DNA from: Archilochus colubris
Lineage: Eukaryota; Chordata; Aves; Apodiformes; Trochilidae
Direction of reading: 5' to 3'
Length of the DNA: 64,000 bases
NCBI GenBank assembly: GCA_023079485.1
Contig: CM041084.1
Location: forward strand, 15,218,609-15,282,608
The position numbers and the translations under genes were made by a program. Positions within the stretch are counted from its first letter, which is position 1; each line of letters starts with the position of its first letter. The notes under the pieces were generated by a model. The model was given only the letters and a program-made list of their open reading frames with translations, was not told the DNA's origin and made no database searches. Shown one piece after another: positions 24,520-39,800 of the stretch.

Positions 24520-27500
24520 TGCTGCAGTCTAATAGCTTACCTCTTATGTATTTTCCCTCTTATACTAATGTGTTAGCAACAGATAAGAGAGGGGCTAGGG
24601 AAAAAAAAAAAACCAAAACAGCAGAAAACAACAAAATGGAGACACTTTTTACAGGCAATCCACATCAAAGTATGTAAGACTGTAGAGGGCGAAAGTGGAA
24701 CTTAGAGTGAATCCTCTTAGCAAAAAGGAATCAAGTCTCACTTGCCACATTTGTAGCCAGAAAAGCTACATGGAACCCATCCTCCTCTGACAATGTGTTC
24801 ACATCTCATCTGTGCGAAATAAAGATCCCATTTTTGGCTTGCCTAATATAACTTTTTAGAGAAATAGAATAAATTATTTCAATAGGAAAGCACTAATTTG
24901 AACAAGTAACACTCTGTACAGCTCAGAGCTTTTTCAGTAAACTGAATTAATGAAGAAACAAAAAGACTAAACAGAGATGTCTTGTCTCCTAGTGAAACTC
25001 CCCAACCTCTTTTAGGTCTAAACAAAATTTCAAAGCAGGAATTGAATAGAAAGACAGATTTTATGGAGCGAGATCTTGTTTATTACCAATAATATGGCAA
25101 TTAGTTTGGTGCCCTAGGAGTTACTCTTTGTTGCATGATTGTATTGTGATCTTTCATATGAAAAACATGATCCATGTCAATGCATGGAAAGACTGTCTTT
25201 AGTATAAAATGATTTTGCTAATGCTCATATATCTTTACTGGTTGGCTACAGTGCAACTCAGACAGCAAAATTAAATAGAAAACAAAGCATGGGTCATCAG
25301 CTACAACTCACAACCAGAAATACAGGGGTTAGACTGTTGTTCAGCTGAAAACTCAGTCTTTCAATACATAGTTTGTGTAACTACCACTGCATACATTTCC
25401 AGAGTGATCCAGAATATTGCCAGTAAGCAGTAAGGCAGAAGGTACAAAAGATGTTTTAAAATACATGCTTGTAAGTTCATTTGTCAGGCTGACACAATTT
25501 CACACACATTTTTCACAGTCCTGAAGATATTGTTGGCAAAGATTTTTCTGAGCAACAGTTAAACACGAAAACAGAGTAATCCCATCTCTGACACTATGTC
25601 AATGAGTAATTTCCATTAAAATGATTATTTTGCAAAGAATTCAGAGGTTATTTAGTGATAAAACACAGTCCCCCAAACAACATGGGAAACACTCCAAATC
25701 AAGGAAAGATTCTTGTCTGCCTTGTACTTATTTCTTTCTTTAGACTCTGGTTGAACATGCCAGTAAAGTACTTGAGAACCCTCAAATACAGTAGTAATAC
25801 TTAGAATAAAATTGCTGTACTTGAAGATTTTAAGCATATGCTGGTATCATTTGCCATGTTTATGCTGAGAGGTAAGTGCACAGCTTACAAGCTGTCAGTG
25901 GTAGAGGTTTGCAGCAAAAAATGTTGGTCCTTTATGCTTTGGTTTTGCTTCTTATTTTCTTCAGCCATTTGAGGTCCTATCAAGTACTATAATTGCTGGG
26001 GGGAGAAAGCTGTGAGCTTATGGCTATGTAAGGTACAAGGCAGTGGAAAGCCAGGCTCTAAAGCCATCTCTCATTAAATACAAAATGTTTACATTTTAGC
26101 CAATTAAATATCTAGGTGTGTTCAAATGATCTATAAATCCATGATCTTGAAGCCTGTCCAAAACCAATTAAAAAAGCCATCACCTGTCACAAAGACATTC
26201 CAAGTCAAGGACATTAAATGTGCTGCCAAGGTCTATATAGTGAGTACATTTGGGTGGGATTCCTTGTAGGTTCACAGATTTGGCCAGGTTTGAGCAGGCT
26301 TAGCTCACTTTATTGGAAACTGCATCCCCTTACAGTAAGTCTGATTCTTCCTGTGCTTCTCTGGTTTTCTGCTAAGCATAATTATCAGCTAGCTTTACAC
26401 CTTGGCCCAGCTCCCTGTATTCTTCTTAATCAGTCTGACTAAAGCAAATAACCCTCCCCATTCTGATGTATGATTATATTTTATGACTCCACAACCGAGC
26501 CATGAAAAACCCATAAAATGTTACATTTTACGCTTGAGGCAGTGAGGAACACACTGAATAAAACTGCTGCTCATGAATGGATGGGTTTCATGGTGCTGCA
26601 TGTGGGCAGAGCATCAGATACAGAAGCTTAAAGGGGGGAAAGTTCAGATAACGTAGGGGAGACTGAACTGCCATAATGAGACAATGTCTGCAGGGTAACC
26701 GTGTTAATTTTTCCCTGTGGAAATAATGCAAAAGGCAAGAGAAAGTGTAGATAAACCTCTCATCGATGGTGACAATAGCTGTGTAAGTTTGTTCTTCAGA
26801 CATCCACTCTTGTCATATCTCCAGATCGTTTGTAAACATTTGAACCCCAGTGAAAATGAGCAGTTGTGAAAGTTGGTGGAGATGTGGTGAAGCTGACAGA
26901 GATATTTTCCACTGTGGTATGGGCTTTTCATGCTGCCAAGGTAACACCAAAAGTCTCAAAGTGGGGAAAGGGCAGCCTGCTGCTAAGAGCATCTCAGATG
27001 AAGGAACCAGGGGGGTGATTCCAGGACAGACTTCTTTCCAGTCCCACAGAGACAGATGACCCTCAGGTGACTGTGCTGGCAGCTCACTTATGTGCCAAGT
27101 ATGCTAAGATGTGGAGACCAGTTCCATAACTTTTCTGGTATTTTAAAGTGAAACTTAGTAGAAAATAGCGACCAAGGAATACTCTGAAGCAGCTCCCCAG
27201 GCCATTCCTAGTGCTGAGCAAACATTTTCTAAGTTAGTGTTTTCCCTCTTGAAAATGCTGATTCATCAGTGGCACTATGTCAAGATGTATATTTCATATT
27301 TGAAATATTAATATTTAGTAAAAGGATTATTGCAATGGTTTTGGAATTTAATATTTCTTATTTATTACTCCTCCTTCAGAAGAGCTCTTATTCTTTATAT
27401 AGACAAACTAAACAAACCTAATTTATTTTGGAATATTTTGTTTTACAGGACTTAACAAATTCTCTAGTTTTTTCCCCCTCCAAACCAGGATATGTTTCAA

Positions 27501-30500
27501 AATGTTGGAATTTCTTCTAAAACAGAAGTTCCATTTCTGCCGTAGCCCTGTTGAGGGGGGGAGGAACAGGACAGGGAAATGGTGGTTAATCTCTATAATA
27601 ACTGCAATAAGCCCAAACTTGCAGGATAGACAAAAAAGAAAAAAAAAGAAAAAAAAGACACTTGAGAGAAGAAATAACTCATGCAGACTTTTGTAATGAA
27701 CATGTCTGCAATAACTCAAGCATACATGCAATTGTGCTGCAAGAGAACTAGTATTACTTATATACAGAAGCTTTTTAATGATAAACCTATATCTGTGCTC
27801 TGACGTTATATTTAGTTGTATGGCTGGGGCCATTCTTCTAGTCACTTTTTTCAGAAAACTGAAATAATAGGATGGACTTTATTTAAATCTGTGGCAAAAA
27901 TAGTAACTCAAAATTGTGGAATCAGTGTAACCCGATTCAGGGGCCTTTTAAAGCTGCTTTTCTTTGCTTGGCTGTACTGTTTCAGCTGCTCATTATTGAC
28001 ACACTTAAATATTCATCTACAAACTTGGAAAAGTTCTCATTCTGAACTGAGTGTCTAATTTATTCACTCAGAGTCTGAGACTTTTATTTTTCAAATAAAT
28101 TTAACAAATTCTTTCTCTCTTACAAATCTCTTTTCAGAAGATTAAAACGGGGAATATCTAAAGAGGTTATAATATGCCAAGGCATTCACCTACTTAATAA
28201 GATTGATCCTGTCTAAGAAGACTATGGATAATTCAAGCCATCTGACTAAATCACTTTTCATTTCTTACAATGCCTTGGCCAGGTTGTATACAGTGAGATG
28301 GACAAAGGGAGAGATGTGCAGGCAGCAGTAAATGTAGACAGGTAATTGTGGTAAATAAAGACCAGGGAGAACTGCAAGGGCTAGGAAAGAAGAAAGACTA
28401 CAAAAAAAGGCTCCTACTTCAGCCTTTTTTTTAACTCAAAAAGGAATAAAACCAAAATGTATTATTTTATTTATTCCAAGAATGTGTAAATCTGGATGCA
28501 TAAAGGAGTAGCATACCATCCACACAAAACATTTCCATTTACTGTCTCCTCCCATCTGGATTTACTGGATTATGGCCAAAAAGTTGTAACTGCCAAATTT
28601 TTCTCTAGCAGAAAATCCATCTGAGCAGAATTTAATATTGGCAGAGGATGTTTGAAGACATGTGTGAAAAATTAGGAACCCTTTAAGGGTAGAAGTCATC
28701 CAATTAAAAATGTGCAGAAAATAATCTGTCATACATTCCCGTCAAATCCCTTTTGATTTCAAGTACCAAAATAATGACTGGATCAGACCCCAGTTGAGTC
28801 TAGGGCTGGCTGAGCTGTTTATTAGGGATTTACCATTATTTTTTGAGAGAGAAAAGTCTGAATTGAGCTTTTAAATGTTTTCAGTTTTGCTTCTTACATA
28901 CTTTCTTTGTGGAACACCTTGCACAAAATAATTTTCAGTCCTTTGGCTCTCTGGAACAGCATGAAACTTTGCATTTCAGTCCATTTATCCATGTTGTGTG
29001 TTTGTACTCTCAAGTATTGTTTTTCCCTAACTGGGTGACTCTTAAATTTAAAATAGAATCATAAGTCAGGGAATAAAAATGCCAAACTGTATTGTATTTT
29101 TTTTCAAGAGCATAAAAACTTTCTTTAAATGTATGAAATATTTGTAACCACAGGCATCTGGTGAAAATGCAAAATAAGGCAACAGATCATTTACATTACT
29201 AATTAAAAAGAAATCACATTTTTCAGTTATTAACAACCATATTGCTAGCTAAGAGGGTTCTGGGTTTTTTGGTTTGTTTTCTTTGATACTGACTCAGCCC
29301 CACTGCAGTATGTGTGGTACTGGAACTGTAGGATTGAAATCAGTGAGGTAAAGTTTTTCTGGTTTGTAGAGAAAAACACAAAAAACATAAATTAATTCTT
29401 TGAGGTTATTGCCCCCCTCCCTCCACCCCCAAAATAAAGCTAACTCTTTAATTTTGTAGTTATTATCAAAGTACTTTCTTATTTAAGGAAAAAAAAAACA
29501 AACCACCTTCTTAAGGAAAAAGTAAAAACAATCTATGTATTTTCAAAGCAAATATTTAATTGTCAGTATTCTGAAGCAAATACCTTTGGTTGGCATATAA
29601 CCATCTGTAAGCATCACAGTCTTAAATGCATCTATTTAAATACAGTGAATTGATAACCAGATGTGCCTTTTCCTCTGACTTGACTATAACTATGGAGTTA
29701 GACAAAATACTTAACTCAGATTTGGCTACAGATAAGTATTTTCCCAATAAAAACCCTATCCCTCCCAAGCCTGTCTTTTCTGGAGCAGGTTTGAAATTAC
29801 TTCACATACTGAACTCTTAAAATTCTGATTACTTGTCAGTTCAAACCTGAATTATTCCGTGTACTTGGTCCATCCCCACTTCTGAAGCATACCCCAGAGA
29901 GGGAGAACTGATCATATAGTATTCAATTCCCCATGTCCATAAAGATCTGAGTTCAATTATTTTATTCAAAATTATATCTCTTTTATCGTAGCTTCAGGGT
30001 GTGTTATGGAGGTACCTTTGCTCAGCTAATCAAGAAGAAAATGCCTCTGATTCTCCACGTTTGTTTTGTGGAGGCAGCCACAGTTTCTGGCAGTATGCAA
30101 GCAAAGTGTTCCTGTGCATATTCCCAGACTTTTCACTGGAAGTCTGAACAGGAACAGCCCAGTGCATTTCCAGCCTTGTGGATTCTGTGATTGATTAAAT
30201 GCATTCCAGAATGAAAGACAAATGAAAACATCCTCCAGGAACATCTTTGGTAACCAGTGTGATACAGAGCTGAGAAATTTTTCTGAGATTTGGTGATGAG
30301 AATTTAGCAGAGATCTTGACTTTACAGGGAATCTGCTGGACCTCAGGAATCTCAGGGACAGTCTGTCACATACAGCATCACAGATGAAGACAAAATATCT
30401 TCCTAATAAATACAAAATTTCTAGGCTATATTCCCATATTGATGAACGTAATGAAACCTAATTTAATTTCTATTTTCCTTGTGCAAGTTGTGGCATAACC

Positions 30501-30530
30501 ATCAGTTTGTGTCTGATTCTGTTACAACAT
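24520..30530. other. Non-coding stretch between CR1 fragments
   Basis: AT-rich sequence with short unrecognised open frames only. It includes an A-rich simple repeat (27632-27658), short A and T runs and a 14-bp AT palindrome (27303-27316). No promoter-like GC rise and no recognisable exon was seen. Confidence 0.5.
27632..27658. repeat. A-rich (AnG) simple repeat
   Basis: Three A runs of six to nine bases separated by single G residues form a degenerate A-rich tract on the + strand. The Phe-rich open frame on the minus strand at this place is an artefact of the repeat. Confidence 0.85.
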
Positions 30531-30533
30531 TTT

Positions 30534-30830
30534 TCATAGAATCAAAGCACAATTCAGGTTACAAAGATCTTCAAGAAGTCATCCAGTCTAATCCCCTACA
30601 TAAACCAGGACCAACTGAAATGTTAGATCAGGTTGTTCAGTGTCTTGGCCAGTTGAGTTTTGAGTATCTCTAAGGATGGTGTTTCTGCCAGCCCTTTGGT
30701 CTACCTATTCTTATATTTTGTGGTTTTGATCCCAAATATGGCTCTCTTTACTCAAACTCAGCCTCCCTGTAAGTCATTCACTCTAGCCTCTTAATCATTG
30801 TAGCTGGTCTCTATTCATGTATGGTGTAAT
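30534..30830 (-). mobile_element. CR1 LINE 3' fragment, old and diverged, minus strand
   Basis: The + strand starts with CATAGAATCA, the complement of the short repeated ATTCTATG unit that ends CR1 elements. It continues through the characteristic 3' untranslated words (for example CATCCAGTCTAATCCCC) and the antisense of the final ORF2 part around 30650-30700 (GAGTATCTCTAAGGATGG). Weak similarity seems to continue to about 30830, ending near the words GTAGCTGGTCTCTATTC. The element therefore points left and is 5'-truncated. It is clearly more diverged than the copy at 41.2 kb and carries no intact frame. The right boundary is approximate. Confidence 0.75.
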
Positions 30831-30839
30831 TTTCACATT

Positions 30840-33800
30840 TTCTGCAAATTCTTGGATTTGTGACCTTAAAAAATTCCAAGTCCTTGGAGTTAAAGTACAT
30901 TTTTATTTGTGTAATTGCTAATAAATTTGCTGTAACCTGATCATACCAAAAGAGAACTTGCTTGGAAAATGTAACCAGCTTTTCTAGTCATCTGGTCTGT
31001 GGAAGGGTGGATTGCTCCATCAAGCCAGCCAAATTTAACAAGGAATAGAACCAGATTTGGCAACCTTAAGAAAAGCAGACATTGTTTTAAGAGCTGTAAG
31101 ACTCTTATTCAGTGGAATAAGATACCAACCCATGCAGGTAGCACAAACAAGTTCCTAATCCTCTTTTTAATGGTGGATGGAGAATGCATTTCTTGTGTAA
31201 AACTGTTTAAAGTACAAAAATAGTAATGAATGTGTACATACAGTTAAAAATTACACATATATCTCTGGAGCTGTGCCAGGGAATAACAATGACACTGTGA
31301 TCAAAATTAGGGCACTGAACATCTTTTTGCCAGAAAATATTAAGTTAATGTAGGGTATTGAAGACATGACTGGAATTACTGTACCACTTCCTTTTTTATT
31401 TCAGTAGAATGGCACCAAGGTAGACTGGCAAATTTCTCTCTCTGAAGATTCCTTAACTGCACATTCAAACCAGAGGACACCCCTATGCCCAGTCCTATTT
31501 CCATGTCCCCAGGAGCTCTTTTAAATGCTGTAGCTGGAATAGCCTGTGCTCCTGGCTTCATCAGTCACTTGCTCTTGCACAGGAAAGCCCCAGTGTTAGT
31601 GTCAATCCAAAAATGAAGTGAATTATGAACTGAAGGGAGGAGTAAGCACTGTCCTAAGAGCTGGGGTGAGCTCCTGCTGTTCCCACCAGCTCTTCTTCAA
31701 ATGGGTCATCAGGCAATCTGTGCTGTGTGCCAGGCTGGGAGCTCAGGCTGCCAGCAGGGAGGGAGTCAGCTGAGCCCCATTAGCCCTGCACAGGGATGTG
31801 GTCAGTGCTCAGTGAGTGCCTGCTGGTTTCCTTCTCTAAATGCTTCACCCTGCAGTGAGGAGAAAGTTAACCACATTTTCCTGAGAGTCCAGGAATGGGT
31901 GTTCATTTTTGAGGAACAACTGGGGACTGGCAGTCTCAGATCACTGTTTTGCTTCTTGTAGGAAGGGCTGAGCAACTTCCCTGATCCTGAAAGCTTCAGG
32001 ATGCTCTGAGGTTGAGCAGGTGCCAACACACTTCCTGTAGCTGATATATTTTTATCTCAAGCTCGTAATCAATGACACCACCAACTGCAACACCAGCTGG
32101 AGGAGAGAGGAGAATCTCTGCCAGGTATAGGGCTGTTTATCAGATGTAGCACAATTTGATTTGTTTATTGAAGGAAGTGGGGTTGATGAGTCTTGTCGTA
32201 GGACTCCTGTCCATTTAGGGACCTGTGATGAACAATCCTTTCCCATCCATTTAGACCAGGAATAACTACTGGGCCAACGGGCACAAGGAGGAAGTCAACA
32301 ACTTCTTAATCAAGCTGGCTTAGTAGTGCCTTAATCTGACTACATTTCCAGGATTTCTGGACTTAAGCCCAGAAAGCAAAACCAATATACAATATAAATT
32401 ATTAAGAGAAATACTATTCCAAAATATCATATTATATACATTATAATAACATCAATTGTTATTATACTTTAGAACCTAATGTGTAGACATACATATATGC
32501 CTAGTGGGGTTGCTAATGCCCAGAAAATCTTCCTGTGTGCACTGTGCAAAGGCAGAACTTTTCTCCTGTGCTGGTGAGTGTGCAGCAAACACAGCTATGG
32601 TTGGGATCTGCCCTACTACATATGCATTATGCTATTGAAGTGCATACGTGCAAAATGTCCATTATGTCCCAAATATTTCAGCTTACATGACCCACGGCCA
32701 AGAAAAGACAAAGCAACCATGGCTCCAGACGTTTAATTTATTTGGGAAAAGAGCCTCAAGGCTCTTCCTGCATAATTCTGTTAGTTCCTTGCTGTCAAGC
32801 TGGTAACATTTTTGATCTTTCTTTCTCCCATTAGACTTGCCACTCTGCCTGTTTTCTTTTAAAAAGGAGTTACTGCAGAAATTTCCAAAGGATAATTATC
32901 TGGGGAAATATTTGTGTTCTCTGGAAGCCAGTATTATTAAATACCTGTGGATTTACTTCAAAGGAGAGGAAAGTTTAAATACAGAAATGCTGGCAAATTA
33001 GCTCATTTCTATTTTTTATCTGCCTATTTTAGATTTGTAGCTAGAGACAAACATTAACATAGGCTAAACTTTGGCTTAAGGAGACATTATTTTTTGCTGT
33101 GAGATGAAGGTCAGAAACAAGGTCTGGAAACCATTTGTAAACAAAACCCTGATGAAACTAGGAAGCTATTCATGTGGTTTGTATTCACACTAGGTCTTGT
33201 AAAGCACTATTTATCACGGTGACAGCCACCAGATAAATCTCATAATTATAAAGGGACACTGCTAAACAGTTTCAAAACTAAAATGTTGAGTTGCAGCCTC
33301 AGACAGCTGAGCCACATTCTGGGAAGACACTAGGAACATCTTGTAGCCACTTGGGAGGAAAGCATATGGGCCAGTGTAAATGAACTTCACAAAAGTGATG
33401 TATTGAGCAAAGAAACAAATGATGCTTGCCACCTGCTCAGCATGAAAGGATGCCTTGAAATTAGAGGAAGGTGAGAAAAGGAATCAGATGTAAAGGATAC
33501 TGTCACTGAAAATGGTTTGTGGTGGACTGTTGTCCCTGGAGAAGAATAGATACACCTTGCAGTGATCTTGCATACAAACAGTTGCAATGTTAGCACCATG
33601 AATGCTTTTCCTGGTATGTTTAAAACATTAGGCAGCAGAGCCATCAGTTGGTCATGGGAGGAAGAGAGCCAAGAGCTCTTGTGGCGTTGAGACAGCAGGA
33701 GCTCTGAGGCCTGGAAAGCTGACAAGTTTTGAGATGAATGGTTAATGAACTGGGTAGGTAGAAACTTTTGACCCTCTGGTTCTCTCTGGGATTTTTCCTT

Positions 33801-36800
33801 ATTGAAAAGCTTTAGGCTTACTCATCCTGGCTTTTGGGTTAGGGAAAGGTCTGGTTTCTCTGCATAAAGTAATGAGATTGCTTGGTTTTCTGTCAGGTTC
33901 TTCACCAAAATGGTCTGTGCCAGCTGCCACAGCAGTTTCAAAGCTACTCTGGTTCAAGGCTCTGCTGAGGCTGCTCAGAGGATACAAGTTGCACAGGTCC
34001 CTGCTGGTTCTTTTCCCAGGGCAGGAGAGGAGCCAGTGCAGATCCCCTTTAGAGGCTCTGCAAAGAAGCAAACTGGAAAGGTTGGTACCCAGCACTGTTT
34101 TAGGTACGGATCTCCCAGAAGAAAAAGAGAGCATCAGTTTCTTGCTCTGTTGCACCTGGATGAGTTAGCTCAGCTTTTCTTCTTACTCATCTTTTGCTCC
34201 CTTGTTTCCCCCCTCCTCACATCTCAGTCAGGGTCCTGAGTGCACCATCAGGCATGAATTGCCCCCACCTTTCCTCCTATTCCAATAGTTGAAATCTACT
34301 ATTTCAACAATATTTTTCCCATGACATTCTCTGAATCCAGGTTTATGTAATATAAGTAAAGCATATGAGTCAGAAAGAAATGGAGCTAACAAGCCATGCA
34401 TCTATCATCACCCCCTCCCTTGTGGGTCAATTCCATGAACTTGACCATTGTGTGTCCTTTCAACTTGCAAGTTATTAAGGCCAGGAACTCCATCTTTGCG
34501 TGCATTTGGGCAGCACATCATTCACTGGGGACCAAATTTCTGCTTTGGGCATTGCTATATCCTTAATTATAGTAATTGAGAGTCTCAGGTGTGTTTTGGC
34601 TGGAGCTGAATCATAATAAAAAGCAAGTCTACAACCAAGGCAGAAGCTTACTCAACCCTGACAATGAATTTTCTCCTTTGCCAAGCATGGAATAACAGTT
34701 TATAATTTTCTTTCCTGAAACAGTTTAGCAGATTCTCTATAGGAAATCCCACAGATTCTAGCCCTAGGTTTTACTTATTGAGCTGGGTGCAAGAGCTGAG
34801 AAGTGCCCTGGAGACACCTCTATACATCCCTCTGGTATACCTGGATGAAAGTCATCTGCCAAGAACCCCACAACACCATCCCCTGCTTGACCTGCCTGCA
34901 GTCAGTTTTTCTCTGTCCTAGACATCATCCTGCAGGCAGAATACCTCAGCAAGGCCATGTTATACCCTTCAGAGAGCTTTTAACCCCAAAAAGTGATCTT
35001 ATGTTTCCTTTGTATTTTCACTACATATCCAGGTACAACTGGAATTTCTGTTGATTTTAAGAGACTTTATTCCAGGTAAATAGAGCCTGGCATCAGTTTT
35101 TTTGGCAAATGTGCATATATTTTGTAAGGAGTGGTGCATCTACTGCTCTGTGATGCAACTATCTCAAGCCTGCACCTTGTAGACTAAGATATATTACGTG
35201 GCATTTACATCTGTACATTGGCACTGACCATTTGTATCCATGTATATGGTGGAACTGCTTGAGCAGTGAGGGGCAGCTCCCCTCCTGTGTAAGGATAGGG
35301 GAGCATTTTGAGATTTGTCTAACGCTCACAGTCACTGCATTCACTCTGTTTCCAGTTTCAAGGCTGGGCCTGTCAAGTTGTCAAGCTGTTTTAACATAGC
35401 AGAAAGTGTCAAGACAAAGCTGAGATGACAGGAATGCACAAACAGCTTGCAGGTTCATTACCCCACAGACACTTTCTGGAAATCTGGAAACAGGGCTGTA
35501 GACTGCCCTTGAATTTGGGAGACCTGGCTTATTCCCATCTCTCTGCCACTGCTACATTAAGAGGTTTCACTTCTCTGTTTTACCTCCTACCTGTGTATGT
35601 TCTGTAAATAACCAGACCTTGTTACTCAATCCTCATAAAATTCCTGTTAGGTTAACTTACTTTTTGGTTATGAAAACACATTCCCAGGGAGGCTGTAAAC
35701 TGGTCTTTAAAAAGCTTGAATGGATATGACAGCTTCATACTCTTACCAGCCTAACTCAGATGAGAACCACTCCTGGAATGATTTCACAAGGTGATGTGTC
35801 AAATCAAATCAGAGAACCGAAAGCTAGAAATTTTCATTTGTAGAAATGTTTTTAGAAGATAGGATCCTTGTCCTCACTCTGCTTTCATAGTTAGCATTGG
35901 CCTGAGGAAAATGATAGACTGAGAACCAGCAAGGGGAGTAAAATGAGGATCTTGCTTGCACAACGAGCAGGGTCAGCTCTCATCTTGAGCAGCACCTCTT
36001 TTGGCCTTGTCTATCTCTCCTTTGGAAAAAATACAGGTAAAGGCAATGAAACTTTGTAGAACTTTTGAGAGTTTTTTTAATATTAAAAATACTATCACAA
36101 AACCAAGCTATTATTTGAAACATTTGCACTTTAATTGTTTTTCAGATTTAATCAATGATTCATCATAGATAGTTTCTTCTTTGACAGTGGTTGTGACCAT
36201 ATGTGTTAGAAAAAAGTGCAAGTGACCTTGTTAGTAGTCTCATGTTACCTTGCCCAAGACCAGTTTCTTCCTAACACCAGGTAGCTGGCTGATGGCCTGG
36301 CCTAAGAAGGCTTCCTTCCTCCTACTAATGTTTCAAACAAAGATGCAATGATACACTGATTCCATAGAGTAACTAATCACCAAAATTAATTCTTTGTTAT
36401 TCCAAAGTTTTGAAATACTCAGTTGGAATAATCTGTTATTAGAACAGGAAGGAATATTTTGAACTGCCTCAGTTTCTAACCTAGCCAGATGAACCAAAAC
36501 TCTGGAGAAATATTTTAAGTGTCCATCAAAGGGTGTTGCAAACAAATGTGAGGCTTGAAAGTTGTGTCAGTTGCATTCATTTTGGGGGCCATGCCTCTAT
36601 TCCCTTTATGCTCACCCCTCAAAAAAAATGAACAGACAGAAGAAGGTTTGAGTAGTCTTTATAGTTTTCAGAGTATGGGTTCAGTCAAGTACCAGAAAGC
36701 TAATGCTTATTTGGCATTTATATATACCCTGTATTTCAGCAGATGAAGAACCAGTAAAACATTCTCTCACATAAAGATTTCCATCTCTCTGACTTCTGGC

Positions 36801-39800
36801 AGTGGCCAAAGCTCCTACAAAACAATTTTTTCGTGTGATATTTGAGCCCTTTTTGTCGTGCTCTCAGGAGAAAATGGGAAGTGTTAAAAACATCTAAACA
36901 CTTACTCATGAGAGCATTTCAGGTAGTTACAGTGTACCTTCAAAACAGGGTCCTTCTCTAGAAACGTCCTCAGCTGATGACAGCTGCAAATCCTGGGGTC
37001 TGTCTTCTGGACAGGGTAGCTCTCCTCATCGAGTTGTTTGCCCTGCTTGTGTCTGACTGAAGTCTCTCCATGCATTTTGTAAGAGAAGAACTCAGATTCA
37101 ATTTGCTTTTAAATGTTTTCACTGTAACTGTTAATTTGCTTGCTCCTTCAGAGCTTTCATCTGTCTTGAAACATATACTAGCCATAATTGGATGCTCTTT
37201 CTCTGATCCTCTTGCCTCTTTCAGCCAATATATTGCTGAAGACAGAACAAGAAAAAAAAATCTGCCCCTTCTTATGTTCTTGGTCCTTCTCACAATTCCT
37301 CAGCAATGATATCCAACATTTTGATGGGACTGTAGCCTTTAAAGAATTATGCCTGAGGACAACACAAAACCTGAAATACCCACTGCTCAGAAGCAACAGC
37401 AAACTGGTATAGCCCTGCCTATGGACATGGTCTGGGAAGCATGGCTTGGTTGCAATAGAGCCATGTTATTTCTCAGGTCTTGAAGGCAGTGTCTATGCTT
37501 CACCACTGTGGCAACCCCCCTTGTGTCTTGTGTAAGTGTAACCTCGCTGTAAGTGAATTGTATACAAGTTATTTCATGAACTACATTTGGTGTCACAGTT
37601 GCAAACTATTTTGCACTATTTTGCTCTCACAAGGTAGCACAGTCAAACACAGCTGAGCTAGGCTGAGAACTGAGCTACAAGGATTAGCGAAGATGGCAAA
37701 GATGTTTTGTAGCCACCTTTCTGTCCCTGTCTATTCCCATGTAGAGAAGCTGCTATCAGCCTGCAGGCATGATATTACAGGCATTAAGGTTCATTGCCTT
37801 TTTTAAAGATTAAGACATTCGGGGGGAACACCATGATATTCAGTACAATCAGATCAAGAACTGGTTCCAAAAGTGAGTTTAAATTCATTTGGGATGGAAG
37901 TGGAAGTGCCATGAGTACCTGGTCTACTAGTGGCAGGTCTTCCATGGCTAGGTCATTTCTTTGTGAAGAGGAGGTTTCTTCCAACACTGACTAATTCACC
38001 AACCAGAATGGGAGTGGAAAGAATTGGCAATTTACAAGGTGACGGGACTTTTGTTCTATTCCAGATTATGATCAGCTGCCTTGAGTTTCTCCTACATTAC
38101 ACATTTTGAAGTCTCACCTCCCAGCTGGGAGCTGGCAAAGGGGCAGAAAGACAGATGCATAAAAATTAATGAGATGCTGAGCTAGGGGGCTGATATCTTC
38201 TACCTAGGTAAGGCAAAGTGACCAACTCTTGCCATCACCCATGGATTTTTGTACTTCAGTACAGACTTTGGGATTTATAATTCAGGCTGCTGGCTACAAT
38301 GCTGCTCTGTCTTATGCTGTAATGATCTCCCAGTGTGACAGAGTTACTAAGAGGGCAATACATAATATTTTACGCATTCAGGTTATCCAATCCAGTTAAA
38401 CAAGCTTTTATTTGTTTCAGAAGAAATCTTTGCGAACTTTGGCAAAACAAATCAATAATTTTGTGTTTCCTTTACTCCTCCCACTTGGAATCCAGTCTGG
38501 GTCACACTCAGAGTTAGTGCAGTGGGAGAAAAGGGACCTCCAAGAGGTGAAATACCTCCCACCATTAACTGAAGCAAACCAATTCCATTTAATGCACTGC
38601 CCTCCACAGCCATTATATTAATATATTAATTAAGTACTTCATCTTGTAACTATAAAACAGAGAGGCCATCGCTCACCCTGCTGCAGTCCTAGCTCTGGCT
38701 CTTCTCTGTGCTGTTTTTTTTCATCCATCCTGCCCAGACAGACCCTCAGGCTGTGGCCCCTGGAGCCATTTGCTCCAACACCTGATCCAGATCTCTGGCC
38801 TGATTGCTCCTCCTGGCCCTGACATCTGCTCTGTCTCCAGCACATTGTGGGTGTCACTGGCACCCAGCTGCACATTTCACAGTACACTGGTTTGATCTGC
38901 ACGTGTACCAGCAGCTAACTGGACCTCTGGGTTAACTAAATGAAACTATAGCTGGAGCTCTGCCCCATTAGCAACACACTAAGACACCAGTTTCTAGTTC
39001 TGCCTAATTGAAATTAGCTGAATCCTGATGAAATGAAGGGCAGCATAGAAAACAGTGATTACATTCATACCAACTTGCCAGTAGCTTCCAGTTGGTAGGG
39101 GGTGAATAGAGATGAAGGATACAATGCCTGGGAATGCAGACTAAAGGAAATGTGGGAAGTTATTGTAGGGTTCTCAAAAGGCAGTGGCTCCTCCGCAGGC
39201 TTTAAATGAACCCTAATGATAAAATAGGTAAATTGGATGATTTTTTACATGAAAACCTGGGTTTTAATCAACTGAGACTATAAGGCAAGCAGCACTGTGC
39301 TCAGAGTTCTTGTTAATTTGTTCTTTGGAGGATTTTTTTAGGATTTGTGATTTTGGCATTGGGCTCTCATCAAAAACCTGAAAAAATCCTCTAGGATAAA
39401 CCCTAATTCATGTCCTAATCCTTTGTCTCATTTCAGTCACTGAATATTCACACGTTCACTTAGTGGCAATTTAAAAAAAAAAAAGGACATTCACAAGGCA
39501 GGGCAAACTGTTGTTACCTATTTCATTAAAGATTAGAATCACTCTTGAGGGTTACCATCACTGACCAAAAAGCTTATCCTCAGTTCTGAGGGGGTGGGAG
39601 GAAGGAAAGAGAGAGAAAGAAAAAGCCCATTAACTAACAAAGTTAGTTAGTGAGTTGCACCAATTTTCTCCTAAATTTGATCTCTCTCAGGTTGGCTCCT
39701 CAATCCACTTCCTTTTCTGTTTATCCCTCAAGTGTAAACCTCTTCAGCTCAAGTTGTTCTGCTTCAGCTAATTCCACTTGAGTCATGGTACTGGAATGCC

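Noticed and set aside
37784..37994. Overlapping 66-67 codon frames on both strands as a retroelement remnant
   Set aside because: The peptides vaguely resembled transposon proteins, but no motif could be pointed to on either strand.
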